A DNA stretch of 64,000 bases from Chamaecyparis obtusa (Eukaryota; Streptophyta; Pinopsida; Cupressales; Cupressaceae): the NCBI GenBank assembly GCA_027943335.1, contig BSBK01005141.1, forward strand, positions 248,001 to 312,000, given 5' to 3'. This document shows positions 11,694 through 24,003 of the stretch, piece after piece. The position numbers and the translations under genes are program-made. The stretch's first letter is position 1; every line of letters begins with the position of its first letter. Below the pieces are notes generated by a model that saw only the letters and a list, made by a program, of their open reading frames with translations, was not told where the DNA came from and did no database searches.

Positions 11694-14600
11694 ATGCCTC
11701 CACGAAGGGAACGTGGCAGAAGAGCTGGTGTTGTAACACCTGAGGTTAGAGAGTTGTAGAGACAAGTGCCAGCATTACAAGAAGAGATTCGCAGAGGAAT
11801 GAATCTTAATGTCAGAGATGAAAGTGAGGATGAAGCCGAAGAAGAATATCAAGAAGGAGAAGTTGAAATTGTGAACCAGGAGGAAGAAAGACTTTTTCGG
11901 GCAATTTCCAAGATTGGGAAAAGACCTAAGATTGAGGTTCCTACATTTTCTGGAAATCTTAACCCAGAGGAATTGATTGACTGGATCAATGAATGTGAGG
12001 AATATTTTGAGTATGAAGATGTTGACGATCCTGATAGGGTCAAATTTGCGAAGGCCAGATTGAAAGGTCATGCGAAGATCTGGTGGCAAGAAATTCAGTT
12101 GGAGCGAAATAGAAGAGGGAAAGATAAAATCACAAGATGGGATCGGATGGTGGAAAAATTGAAGCGACAGTTCATTCCTGTTGATTATGAGCTTGACCTA
12201 CTAAAGAAAATGCAGAGTTTGAAGCAAGCAGGAAGATCTGTTCAGGAATATACAAAGGAGTTCTACCGACTTCTCATCAGAACAGGCCATGCAGAAGCTG
12301 ATAAGGAGAAAGTTGCACGATACCTTAATGGGTTAAGGCCAAGCATTCAGGAGGAGTTCAATCTGGTTCGAATGAACATTATTGAGGAGGCATACCAATT
12401 TACCCTAAAGGTAGAGGAAAAGCTGAATAAGAAGTTCGAGAGCAGACAAAATGGAAGAGGTCACGGTGGACGATCTGGTGGACGGTCATATGGTGGCCAA
12501 AATGAAGATCCGAAAAAGAAGGATGAGGCTAGTACCAGTCAAAATCAGCGAGGAAATAATTCCAATCACTTCCAGGATCAGAATAATAGAGATCAGAGAG
12601 GAAGAGGAAGGGGACAAGGATCTGGAAGAGGTGGCTTCCATGGAACATATTTTCACTGTGGAGAAGAAGGTCATAGGGCATTTGAATGTCCTCAGCACCA
12701 AGGTAGAATAGACAGGAGAAATGAAGGCCAGGCCAGAGTTGCACATGTAGATGAAGATGCCAGATCATCAAATTCTGAAGATGCTGAAAGAGGAGAAACG
12801 TTGATTAACAGAAGAGTCCTGTTGAGTGGTGAGAATGAACCTGAGAAAAGGAGGAGTCTGTTTCGCACCAGGTGCAAGTGTGAAGGTAAATGTTGTGATG
12901 TGATTATTGATAGTGGAAGCACTGACAATTTTGTGTCAGAAGAGATGGTGACAAAGTTGAAGCTCAAAAGACAGAAACACCCACATCCATATCGGATTGC
13001 TTGGGTACAGGATGACCACAAGGTCATGGTCAATGAACAATGCCTGGTGAAGTTCAAGATTGGCGGATACCAAGATGAGGTATTGTGTGATATCATATCT
13101 ATGGATGCATGTCATATGTTGTTGGGTAGACCATGGCAGTTTGACAGATGTGCTATACATGATGGTCGTGCGAATACCTATTCCCTGACAAAGGATGAAG
13201 TGCGACATAAGCTAAAACTATTGAAGGAGACTGAAGAAAAGGTATGTGGTAATGCAAGGCTAACTTTTGTTGATGGAAGAAATTTCTTAGATGGTATGAG
13301 GCATGAGCATGTATGTTTTGCTTTAATTCTGAAAGCTGGTAAAGAGGAAGTAGAAGATGTTCCTATAGAAGTTGCAGATTTGTTGAATGAGTTTCAAGAT
13401 ATTGTATCCGATAACGTGGCTGATGGATTACCACCAGTCAGGAAGATCAGTCATCAGATGGACTTGATCCCAGGAGCGAGTTTTTCGAACAAGGCAGCAC
13501 ACAGAATGACACCTGCAGAAAGTGAGGAGTTGAACAGACAAGTACATGAGTTGTTACATAAAGGATTGATCCGTGAGAGTCTGAGTCCCTGTGCTGTACC
13601 TGCGGTATTAGCACCAAAGAAGAATGGAGAGTGGAGGATGTGTACAGATTCCAGAGCAATAAACAAAATCATAATCAAGTACAGGTTTCCATTGCCACGA
13701 ATGGATGATATTATGGACTGTTTGAGTGGAGCTGTGTACTTCTCAAAGATAGATCTGAAGAGTGGATATCATCAGATTTGGATCAAAGAAGGAGATGAAT
13801 GGAAGACTTCCTTCAAGACAAAGGAAGGACTGTATGAGTGGTTAGTCATGCCTTTTGGGCTAACCAATGCACCGAGCACTTTCATGCGGGTCATGAACGA
13901 GGTTCTAAAAGAATTTCTAGGTAAGTTTGTCATTGTTTACCTAGATGATATTTTGATCTTTAGTAAGACATTGGATGAGCATATGATGCATATTCGTATG
14001 GTATTTGAGAAGTTGAGAGAAGATAAATTGCTGATTAATTTGAAGAAGTGCAGTTTTGTGAAGAAGGAGTTAGTGTATTTGAGATTTGTAGTTTCAGTAG
14101 AAGGTCTAAAAATGGACCCAGAGAAGGTACAGGCTATCCTTGAATGGCCTACTCCAAGGAGTGCTACTGAGGTAAGATCTTTTCATGGTTTGACTAGCTT
14201 TTACAGAAAGTTTATCAAAAATTTTAGCAGTATTTGTGGACCCTTGACTGAAACAATGAGAGGGGATAGAAAAGAGTTTAAGTGGACTAATGGGGCAGAA
14301 AAGAGTTTTCAATTGTTGAAACAAAAAGTTACAGAAGAACCTGTTTTAGCACTTCTAGATTTTAATAAGGTGTTTCAAGTAGATTGTGATGCTAGTGGTA
14401 CTGCAATAGGAGCTGTTATGAGCCAAGAAGGTAAACCTGTTGCTTATTTCAGTGAGAAGTTAAATGATGCCAAGAGGAAATATTCTGTTTATGATCAGAA
14501 ATTTTATGCTATAGTTCAGGCATTAAAGAAGTGGAGACATTATCTGCTTCCTAAGGAGTTTGTTTTGTATACTGATCATCAAGCTTTGCAATATTTGAAT

Positions 14601-16202
14601 AGTCCAGGAAAATTGAATCAAAGGCATTTGAAATGGGTTGAGTTTTTGCAGAGTTATACATTTGTTTTGAAACACAGGAGTGGAAAGTCTAATAGGGTTG
14701 CAGATGCTCTTAGCAGAAGGCAACTATTGCTGACAGAAATGCAGATTGAAGTGGTTGGGTTCAAGGAACTCAAGAATTTGTATCCAGAGGATCCTGATTT
14801 TGGTGAAGCTTGGAAAGCTTGTACAGAACCTGTTACTCTAGACAGGATGAAATGGTTGGATTTCATCATCTAGGATGATATGCTACTCAGAGGGAGTCAG
14901 TTGTGCATTCCACGAAGTTCTATGAGGGAGAATCTCATCAAGGAGAAGCATAGTGGAGGATTGGCTGGACATTTTGGTCATGATAAAACCCTTGCTTTGG
15001 TTGGTGAGAATTATTATTGGCCACAATTGCATCAAGATGTGAAGAAGTTTGTACAGAGTTGCAGAGTATGTCAGATGGTGAAAGGAGTGAAGCAGAATAC
15101 AAGGTTGTATCAGCCATTACCTGTACCAGAGAAGCCTTGGGAGGATATCAGCATGGACTTTGTTCTTGGTTTACCGAGGACTCGGCGGGGACATGATTCA
15201 ATTTTTGTGGTGGTTGACAGATTTTTAAAGATGGCACATTTTATTCCCTACAAGAAGACTAATGATGCTGTTCATGTAGCAGAATTGTTTTTCAGAGAAG
15301 TAGTGAGACTTCATGGTTTGCCAAAGACCATAGTTTCAGATCGGGACACTAAGTTTGTTGGATATTTCTGGCGTACATTGTGGAAGAAGTTGAAGACAGA
15401 TTTGAAGTTCAGTTCATCACATCATCCACAGACTGATGGACAGACAGAGGTGGTGAATAGGAGTTTGGGAAATTTGCTGAGATGTTTGGTTGGAGATAAG
15501 CCAACAGGATGGGATTTGATTTTACCACAGGCAGAATTTGCATACAATAATTCTGTCAACAGGAGCACTGGTAAATCACCATTCCAGATTGTATATGGAA
15601 GTAGTCCAAGAAATGCATCTGAATTGAGGAAGATAGATAAAGGAGAAATAAGTAGTGCTGAAGCTGAGGATTTTGCAGAACACTTGAAGAACATCCATGG
15701 GGAGGTGAGGAAGCATATTACCAAGATGAACACACAGTATAAGGCTAAGGCAGATGAGAAAAGGAGGTATAAGGAATTTCAAGTTGGTGATGAAGTCATG
15801 GTTCATTTGCGGAAGGAGCAGTTTCCAGTTGGTACATATAACAAGCTGAAAATGAAGAAGTTTGGACCGTGTAGGATACTGAAGAAACATGATTCAAGAA
15901 ACGCATATGAGGTAAAATTGCCTGCTGAGCTAAATATTTCACCAGTGTTTAACATTTCAGATCTGACAGAGTATCATGAAGGAGGTGTTGAAGATGAGAT
16001 CACAATAGCACAGTGGAGTATTCCAGCGACTAGTGCAGACACTAAGGAGATCGAAGATATACTGGACAGTCGTGTTGGCAGAAGCACAAGGAACAGGGCA
16101 TATGAAGAATATCTGGTCAAGTGGAAAGGATGACCTGTTAAAGATTCATCATGGCTGACAAAGGAGGAGGTTAGCTGTCTTGGTTTTCCTCTGCACACCT
16201 GA
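11694..16202 (+). pseudogene. Gag-pol polyprotein of element C (chromovirus), three in-frame stops
   Basis: One reading frame runs from ATG 11694 to TGA 16200 (1502 codons), interrupted only by TAG 11757, TAG 14871 and TGA 16131. Gag has the GHAKIWWQ region and an RGRG-rich tail. The zinc knuckle (12648-12689) reads YFHCGEEGHRAFEC, its first Cys changed to Tyr. Protease has DSGS at 12909. RT has YLDD at 13938. RNase H is at about 14370-14640 with its catalytic Glu changed to Lys at 14499. The integrase has its zinc-binding region (14950-15095) and intact DDE (D 15156, D 15339, E 15447). The chromodomain (about 16040-16190) is cut by TGA 16131. Other copies have GAG at the first stop and CAG at the second. 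The polyprotein would be cut by its own protease in cytoplasmic particles; the chromodomain would guide integration to chromatin. Confidence 0.93.
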
Positions 16203-16240
16203 GTCGTGACAGGGTCACTTCTCAAATTACCCCAGGTGTC

Positions 16241-17084
16241 TGATGCAGGAGCATCCTGGGTGTAAGAGCAATCTTGCATCACCCAAAAATATTTCTATTT
16301 TTATATTCAATAAGGGTTATTTTGTGCAGAGCTACTAGTTATGGAAAGTTACTATTTTTGGTAATTTTTGCATGTGCTCAGAATGATCTGATTTCTTTCT
16401 TGGAGGTTCATTTTGGTCATATAAGTCTGCCAGTAAAGTTTCATTGCCAGATCAAGTGTATGTTGAAAGATATTGAAGATTTTCGGTATTGGCAGCAGGG
16501 CACAGAAACTTTGAACTTAGTTTTGAAGGCTTTAGAGGCCCCGGATGAGGTCAAAAATTTGAGTGACAGGCGCTTGCGCCGGTCAAGCCTATAGAGCGCT
16601 TCGTGGCATTTTCGAAATGGGGTTATAATAGCCGATCGGGTCAACTGGTGATGACTTATGGTCTTCGGAAGTTGGGCCACCTAAAATGGTGAAAAATAAT
16701 TTTCTTCAAAATTTCTGTTCAGGTTTGAAAGGTTATCTTGAGCCGACTATGATGTAATAAAATGTAAAATAAAATAATTCTAAGTTTGGTCGGCCTTATT
16801 GGCTAAAATTCTGGAACCTTCCCAGGTGGTGGATAATTGCCTATATAAGGGAGGCTGTATTATTGTCTTAGGTAGTTCAGAATAGTTCTGGGTAGTAGAT
16901 CTGGGTAATAGTTCGAGGCTTTGTCCTATAGAATATTGTAAGGGAATGCCACATTGTAATTCTGAAAGTTTGTAATTCCACATTTGTGGAGATAATAAGA
17001 AGCCAATTTTCTATTCTTGCATATTGTTGTTGTTTCTCTATGTCTGTTATGTGTTTGTGGTATTAAGGGGAGCACCCTTCATCA
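16241..17084 (+). repeat. 3' LTR of element C
   Basis: 844 bp, same ends as the 5' LTR. TATA box at 16842-16849. The base sequence just before it (ATTACCCCAGGTGTC) is not purine-rich; see findings. Confidence 0.95.
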
Positions 17085-17089
17085 TAGAG
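17085..17089. repeat. Target-site duplication, right copy (TAGAG)
   Basis: Matches 10742-10746 exactly. Removing the element joins ...CATCATGTTATAGAG to TTATTGAATATGG. Confidence 0.9.
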
Positions 17090-20000
17090 TTATTGAATAT
17101 GGCCATTATCATGAGATCATAGGGAAAAACACATCTATCTACTATTAATGAACAATTTCTTCTATAGAGGCAATTTTGAATTCTATGCTCATGTGAAAAG
17201 GAAATATCACTTAGTTTGAAGTCCTAATAGAATAAATACAATAAGAAGACATTGACATATCATGCCTTAAATCGACAACAATCACAATAACAAGATGGAA
17301 AAACCACAAGGTACAAGCATGTGCAAGTGATTGTAATAATTGGAGATATGTTAAAGGTTAAGTACAATAGTAGAGCATAGCCATGATACAATTAATGAAG
17401 GTGCCATAAAACACCATGATATTTATAATCAATCATAGAGAAAAGAGACAATGTAGCAAATGTTTACATATTCCGCTTAGTTTGTTCAAGATTATAGTTT
17501 GTTCAACCTCTTCCTGTAAAAACCACATGTATACTTTAGTTAAAATAGTTTAGTTTTACAACATGAACAATAACTGATTTCTGATTTGCCAATAATTTTT
17601 TTATTAATAACAAGTTAACAACAATGCATTGCCTTTAGTTCTACTTCAAAAGTTAATATGTGAAAGCTTGTCAAAAATTTAATAGTATGTAAAGTACATC
17701 ATATTCTTGCATGAATTGAATTGAGAATACAAATCCACTTAACAATGCTTATACTTGTATTGATATTATTGATTTTTAAATTAAATTTACATAACATCAA
17801 AATAAATACACTCTAGAAACTAGAAATTAAAAACTCCATTGTTCCAGATTATAGAGATCATAACAGTGAATGTAAACTATGTTCAAGCACTGAAAATGTA
17901 AATTCATTTTAAATCTGCCAGTCACTGCCTGTGAGGGTACAGTCTGACTATATTGTTGACAAACATTTATTTTTATGGTTGATATGGATTCAAATGATTG
18001 CTAGGATATGGTGTTACATTTCATTGGAGTTTTGAATAGTTTTGTGCACATTTGGAAGGCGTAATATTTTGAATTTTATTGCCCAATCTGACTTCAACAT
18101 TATTTAATGGGATGTAATATGATTTTTTTTAATGAATTTTGACATGTTTTTATATCTTGAGTTGGCTGATGTTTTTTTGAAATTTTTGGTTTAGAATCAG
18201 ACATCCAATGCTAGGACTGATTCTTGGGACAAGAATCCTTTCAAAGGTGGTGAAGATGGTGCAGGGGCACCTAGAACATCCAAAGACTACTAGGAGTCCA
18301 TAATGACAACCATGCACCTAATGAAATCTAAAGACATAAATTGGAATGTATTGGCATGGCCTATAAGGTCATTCCATGCAATGAAAATGACAAATATGTA
18401 ATAAGTCTTAAAGGCCTAATAGGCCTTAGGAGAAAAATAAGAGCCTAGGATGGTATTTGGTGTTACAAGTTTATAATAGTTTAGATTTGATTTGAATAAT
18501 GCTTAATAAGTTCATTTGGGTCACATTTTAAAGTCTTAAGGCTTCATTATCTTTAAAAGTTTCAAAAACTCCAAATTTGTAATGTTGCAAATTCAAAAAT
18601 TTTAAATGCAATGGTTATTAGAAAATGGAGGGAATTGGATTTTGTTATGTTTTAGTGCAAAATAATCCATCCAACCGATTGGGATTGGTTGGGGTAGTTT
18701 CTAGGAGTCCATCAAATATGCCAAAGTTTCATTGTATGACAGAAGAGGCCTAGTGTACAGACTGTATGAGTTTTTGATAAATAAACTTCTTTCAAATGTA
18801 ATTTCATTGAGTTCTTAGAGTGATTTTGGATTCATTTTGTCATTGGCTTACATTTCAATGCATTTGGAATAGTTAGATATTGATCCTAGACCACATCTAT
18901 GCATTTGTGAGGTTTGTATTTGTATTTTTACTCAATTAATTCTGACTGGCAGAGTAGTTTTAGCCATTCCTTTGATAGTTTTGTGAGTTTCCAATTGAAT
19001 ATGGTCATTCCATGACCTCTGAATACTGTAACACATGGAATGTGGTGCAAGGGCACCACCTCCACCTTCAAATTTCACATCATTTAAGTCATGTCAAGAA
19101 ATGATATATTCATTAAAGTGTTAGAACCATGGTATATTTGTTAAATTACATTATAATGATTCAACAAAGAGAATATGGGATATTTGTAAGAAAAATTCTG
19201 AATAGGAATATGAATGGTCATGGAAGACAAACCATTTTGTAACAATCCAATATGGTCTTAAATAGACTACACTATGTAATAGAGAGGAGGATAGTTAGAG
19301 AGAGTCGACAGACAATAGAATAGGCAAGAGAGTAATAATTGTGGAAAAGTATCGGGCTCTTTGGCCTTTAGCCAGAGAGCTATGAATGTTTTGTTTGCCT
19401 TGAGTATGAATGAAATTTATTTTAATTAAGCTTTATGTATTCCCTATTGGAAGTTTTTTATCTTTATTATGAAGAACATAACAGTGTTAATGAATCAGCT
19501 TCTCTTTATTGTTATTGTGTAAAGAAATATAAATGATCTATTTTGTTTCATGACAGTCCCATAAGGAATGGTTTTTGGGTTATTAGTCTCTTTATGACAA
19601 TCCTGTAGGGGAGGATAGTAATCAGTTTTGTTGACAGAGAAATGTTTTGAAACCGTTTGGTAAGCCGAGAAAGCATTGATGTCTACAATGGTTTAAAAAA
19701 AAATAGTTTTCAAGAACTCATTATTAATTGAGTTTATATAAATTCCTGCTATCAGTTTTTGATATCTTTTGTGAATAACATAATAGTGAATGATATTGGT
19801 TTTGGTTGAAAGAGTTTCATAGTGGAATGTATCAGATTCCTTAAAGGATTGAATAGTGTAACGGATGGGTGTTTGAGGCATCAAAAACTGATGGTCATGT
19901 TTTTGTTTGAGTTCTGGTTTGTAAATAGTCTCGATTTAGGATATATCCAGATTATTCCTAGGACACTGCTGCAAGCATTTTCTTACTTTGTTGGTTAAAC

Positions 20001-20860
20001 ACATAGCATATATCTAACTAGGGCATCAATCTTGAAGCAATGTAGCTACTTCCCCCAAATCTGAGGACTTGGGTTATTAAAATTCATTTCCTTGGCTTGC
20101 TTCTCACCCAATGGCATTGGAGACCAATGGAGAAATTGCAAGTCAAGGTACACTCTCCATGACAAAGCTGACTGAGGAGTTTTCAGGCTGATCTGATAGA
20201 GAGTTTAGTATCTTGCGGGCATAGCAAAAAAGTTTCAATAAAATGTTTGCAGAACTAACAAATGAGCTTCAAAACCGTGGATGCATCAAAGGTTAAACTT
20301 GCAGAGATGTTCAATCTATCCACTCACTTCGCAAATTGACAAGGCACGATATATAAACAACCTAGAAAATACCCAATACATGATGCCCTGGTACATTGCT
20401 CATGGGCCCTAAGTAGGTAACCAATAAAACAATGCCAGACAAATGCAAAGTAAGAAAACCCTTACCGGCAGTCCTCCTTTTACACCAAATCATAGTGGTA
20501 ACCCTCGCAGGCAGGCATTCCTCCTTTTACAACAAATCATAGTGGAAGCCCTCGTAGGTAGGCGGTCCTCCTAAAACTCTCACCAAATAATAGTTCAAAC
20601 AATCGCATGCTCTAGATCCTTCACACGCTCCAAGTGAAAACCAAACAATGAAATGAGATACGAAATATTTTTTCTTTTTAAAGTTATGCCTGTGTTGGTC
20701 AAAATTTCAACCTACATGGTATTGGTAAAAAATTTGACTAAAATGGTCATGGATTGAAAAAAAAAGGAAGTTTTCCTTCTATAATCTGACCAACCTAAAC
20801 CTTTTTAATTGACTGTCAAAAATTTTGGTAGAAAAATGAGGTCAAATGTAGTAGTGTATT
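17090..20860. other. Anonymous intergenic DNA
   Basis: No retrotransposon domain or long open frame. The stretch about 19240-19660 has an LTR-like flavour (ATGAATGAAATTTATTTT, then two similar GACAGTCC / GACAATCC words), but no ends were found. Around 20113-20290 a short open-looking stretch is broken by several stops (see rejected items). It is the right flank of element C; part of it may be the missing 3' LTR side of element D. Confidence 0.5.
20466..20610. repeat. Short imperfect tandem repeat, three units
   Basis: The word TCCTCCTTTTACA-CAAATCATAGTGG with CCCTCGCAGG recurs with starts near 20471, 20518 and 20575 (spacing about 47 and 57 bp). The third unit is diverged. Confidence 0.6.
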
Positions 20861-21588
20861 GTCATCATAGAGTTTTTAGCAAGAGGCGTTCGTAGGATGC
20901 CATACAACCCTCACTGACATTTCAATCATGAGAATATGAATATGACATTAGTCTTAGATTTGTTGGAATGAGGTGTAAGAATTAAGGCACAAGAAGCCAG
21001 AATGACCTGAACACCTATTCCTTTTGATTTAGCTAGTTAACATAAGCATCAAAGCATAGCTGCTAGAATGACCTAAATGTTGCTCACGTACAAACATGCT
21101 AGACACGCGAGAGTTTCCTCCTTTTTTAAAGAATGCTCATAGTGACCCTTACGTTCACTTAGCAGGATGAGAATTTGTGATTTGACTTGTAGTAGAAAGA
21201 AGTCACTCAAAAAGACAAGGAGAAGAACCAACCTTGCCAAAGTTTCCATATAAAAGGAGTTGAGGTACACATGGCCTTCCAACACATGATGAAGGATATC
21301 ATAGTGGACACCCTTCCTATGTGAATCCTTTGGATCATTGGAACTAAACCAACAAACAAAAAGAAAAGAAAGGACCATGCCCCCAGTCTTTACATTTCTC
21401 AATCAAGACAAACATCTTAGATTTTCTCGAGGGGAAATGATAAAGCACTGAAACAAGCACTTGAAAGAGAACAAGCTCATCATGCTTCAGAGAGTTACAA
21501 ATCTAGTTTTAGTTTAAGAGGATTGAAGTTAGATCGGAAGTATATAGCATGAGAAGTCTCAATAGGATGATGACAGTAAGCAGATGTA

Positions 21589-21960
21589 GTGAGACCCATT
21601 GGTGACTGACGTGAGAGATAGTCTCAAGGAGAAATTGGAGTACTAAGGAAGTATCAACAAATAAACACAGTGAGAACCACCAGTGACCGATACAAGGAAG
21701 ATTCTCAAGGAGAGAGATCTAAGAGCAAATGAAATATCAGTAGGTAGACATAGTGAGAACCACTGGTGATTGATGTACAAGAGATCCTGAAAGAGAGGGA
21801 TTTGAATGAGAGCTAGGTATCAATAGGCAGGCACAGTGAGAACCACTAGTGACTGATACACAAGAGATCCTCAAGGAGAGAAATTTCAAAAGTAGCTAGG
21901 CATCAGTAGGTAGACACAGTGAGAATCATTAGTGACTGATGCAAGGAAAATATTCTAAAA
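21589..21960. repeat. 83-bp tandem repeat, five units (3' region of element D)
   Basis: The word GTGAGAACCACTAGTGACTG and variants start at 21589, 21670, 21753, 21836 and 21919, giving spacings of 81, 83, 83 and 83 bp. Units share AGAGATCCTCAAGGAGAGA and TATCAGTAGGTAGACA between these anchors. It lies between the integrase end and the lost 3' LTR of element D. Confidence 0.85.
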
Positions 21961-22501
21961 ATGATAGGACAATTGCCCCTAGACTAGGAAGGTGCCCCCA
22001 AGTGTGACTAGTTTCAATCCATGTAGAGTTGAGCATAATCTCGAAAGTAATTGAAGGTGAATGCATGAGCTAGAAAAGTAGGAAACAAACTAAAGTAGGA
22101 GAAAAACTAAAGCAGGAAAGAAAGATCCAAGTAGTGCTTCAATAGGTATAGCATTAGGTTACAAGAGGTGCATGTTTACCAGGTTTTCACCATCTTGGCA
22201 GAGATTCTATTTTTGCTACCATGATGCCTGTTTTCCAAGTTTTCATCAATAGCACATTTTTTCTTTTTTAAATTTTTTTGTACTTTTTAATTTTTCATTT
22301 TTTTTTGTATTTTTGTATTTTTGAATTTTTTTGTTATTATCAAGGCACTTGTTTACCAGGTTTTCACTAAGATGATAATTTTTTAGGACATTTTGCAATT
22401 TTTAGGATTTTTTGAGAATAAAGTATGTATAGGAGCATACAAAGAATGTCTCAGCTGTAGAATCTTTTCAGGTGTAGAGCGTTGATCGACTCTTTGAGTT
22501 G

Positions 22502-23530
22502 TTATCCTTCAGTAGTAGATAGTTGATAAGCACCAGATCCAAATGCTACACTGATAATGTATGGACCGAGCCAGTTTGGTTCAAATTTTCCTTTTTGTAT
22601 CCATTGCTGTTGATTCTTGGGGTTCTCTCTTAGGACGAGATCACCCACTTGGAATTCCCTTGGTCTGACTTTCTTATTGTAGCTCTTAGACATTATTTTA
22701 TGGTATGCTCTTAGATGATCGAACACCACTTGCTGATGTTCATCCAGTAACTCTAGCTCTTCTAGCCAAGATATTCTAATGTCTTCATCAGTAATGAGGT
22801 TCTTTAGAGAGACTCGCAATGTAGGAATCTCGACCTCAGTAGGCAACACAACATCTATGTCATAGACTAAGGCAAAGGGCATGGCCCCTGTTGGAGTTTG
22901 AATGCTTGTTCTGTAGGCCCATAAAGCTAGATTAATCTGGAGGTGCCAATCTCTACCAGATTTATGAACTGTTCTATGCAAGATCTTGTGAATTGTCTTG
23001 TTGGAAGCTTCTGCCTGTCCATTACCCTAGGGATAATAGATCGAGGACCAAGGCTAGCTGATTCTAAATTTAGTGCATAAATCCTTTAGATCTTTATTCT
23101 TGAATTTCCCCCCATTGTCAGTGATTATTGAGGAGGGTACACCATATCTACAAATGATGTAATTCAATATGAACCTGGCAACAAATTTTCCATCAGCTAT
23201 AGTTAGAGGCACTACTTCAACCCATCTGGTAAAATAATTTGTAGCTGTGATAATGAACTTGTGTCCTCTTGAGGAAGATGGATGTATCTGACCCACCAAG
23301 TCAAAGGCCCATTGCTGAAATGACTAGAAACTGATGAAGGGAATGAGCTCCTTGGTAGGAGTGTGAATCAGATTTTCATGAAGCTGACATTGCTTGCAAG
23401 ATTTAGCATATTGTATAGCTTCTTTTTCCATCTCTGACCAGTAGTAACCAGCTCTAATAAGTTCATGAGCTAATGTTAGACCGCTTGAATGAGAACCACA
23501 GATGCCTTCATGCACCTTAGCTAATGCATG
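22502..23530 (-). pseudogene. Integrase domain of Tat element D
   Basis: The zinc-binding segment is at 23515-23330 (HEGICGSHSSG, then CKQCQLH). The catalytic core is at 23299-22980, with SRGHKFIITATNYFTRWVE, the second acidic residue in ITDNGGKF and the NGQAEASNK glutamate motif near 23020. The C-terminal segment (22981-22502) has REFQVGDLVLR and WLGPYII. The first catalytic Asp, normally ATDYF in this lineage, reads ATNYF. Stops and frame changes separate the segments. It joins cDNA to chromosomal DNA in active relatives; this copy is dead. Confidence 0.88.
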
Positions 23531-24003
23531 TTTGGACTCGTCAGGCTCTAGACACCCAAGGAGGGTACCATCTAGACCTCATCTATACAAGTCATTAGCT
23601 ACTATGACATATCATGAAGCACTGTAGATTAGGTGGTGTTTTTCATTCCAGGTATGTGTCTAGAATAATTTGGTCCTAGAGGTAGGATTAGATATGACGG
23701 TAGAAAGATGAATCATGTCCAATGACTGAACAAATCATCTTGGAGTCAGGGGTATTGTAAGCTGGGTAGTATAATGTCTCCACCAATAATTCATGTCTGA
23801 AGTCATTTTATGGCATTTGCATCAACTGCTTTATTATCTTCTCTTGGAATTTTCTGGAAAGTAATGTGTGCAAAGTATCTTTTGAGATCATCAACCACTC
23901 ATTTATAAGGCACCAAATTTTCATCCTTGGTTTGATAGATATCATTAACCCAATTGAGAACCAATTGGGAGTCTCCAAAGACCTTAAGTTAATCCACACA
24001 CCA

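Larger units (their letters stand above)
10747..17084 (+). mobile_element. Complete Ty3/gypsy chromovirus element C
   Basis: 6338 bp with both LTRs (846 and 844 bp), perfect 5-bp TSD TAGAG, initiator tRNA-Met PBS and a single collinear gag-pol frame. By eye the LTRs differ at about 30 sites including two indels (roughly 3.5 percent), mostly transitions, so it is much younger than A/B or F. Domain order gag, PR, RT, RNase H, INT, chromodomain places it in the chromovirus branch; I cannot assign it to Tekay, Galadriel, Reina or CRM from memory. The frame has three stops and a lost RNase H glutamate, so it is not autonomous as it stands. Confidence 0.95.

Noticed and set aside
12451..12771. Overlapping ORFs on both strands inside gag of element C
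   Set aside because: Shadows of the RGRG-rich gag tail in other frames.
16158..16173. Purine run AAAGGAGGAGG as PPT of element C
   Set aside because: It is about 70 bp from the LTR and codes for the conserved chromodomain residues; not at the expected place.
19240..19660. Possible solo LTR
   Set aside because: Leader-like composition only; no terminal TG/CA pair, TSD or second copy could be found.
20113..20290. Open-looking stretch MALETNGEIASQGTLSMTKL... with several stops
   Set aside because: No known family, no frame beyond about 50 codons without a stop, no splice context; kept only as a note. It might be a gene fragment.
21589..21960. Regular repeats as a possible CRISPR-like array
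   Set aside because: Contiguous degenerate 83-bp minisatellite in a plant retroelement; no short identical repeats with unique spacers.
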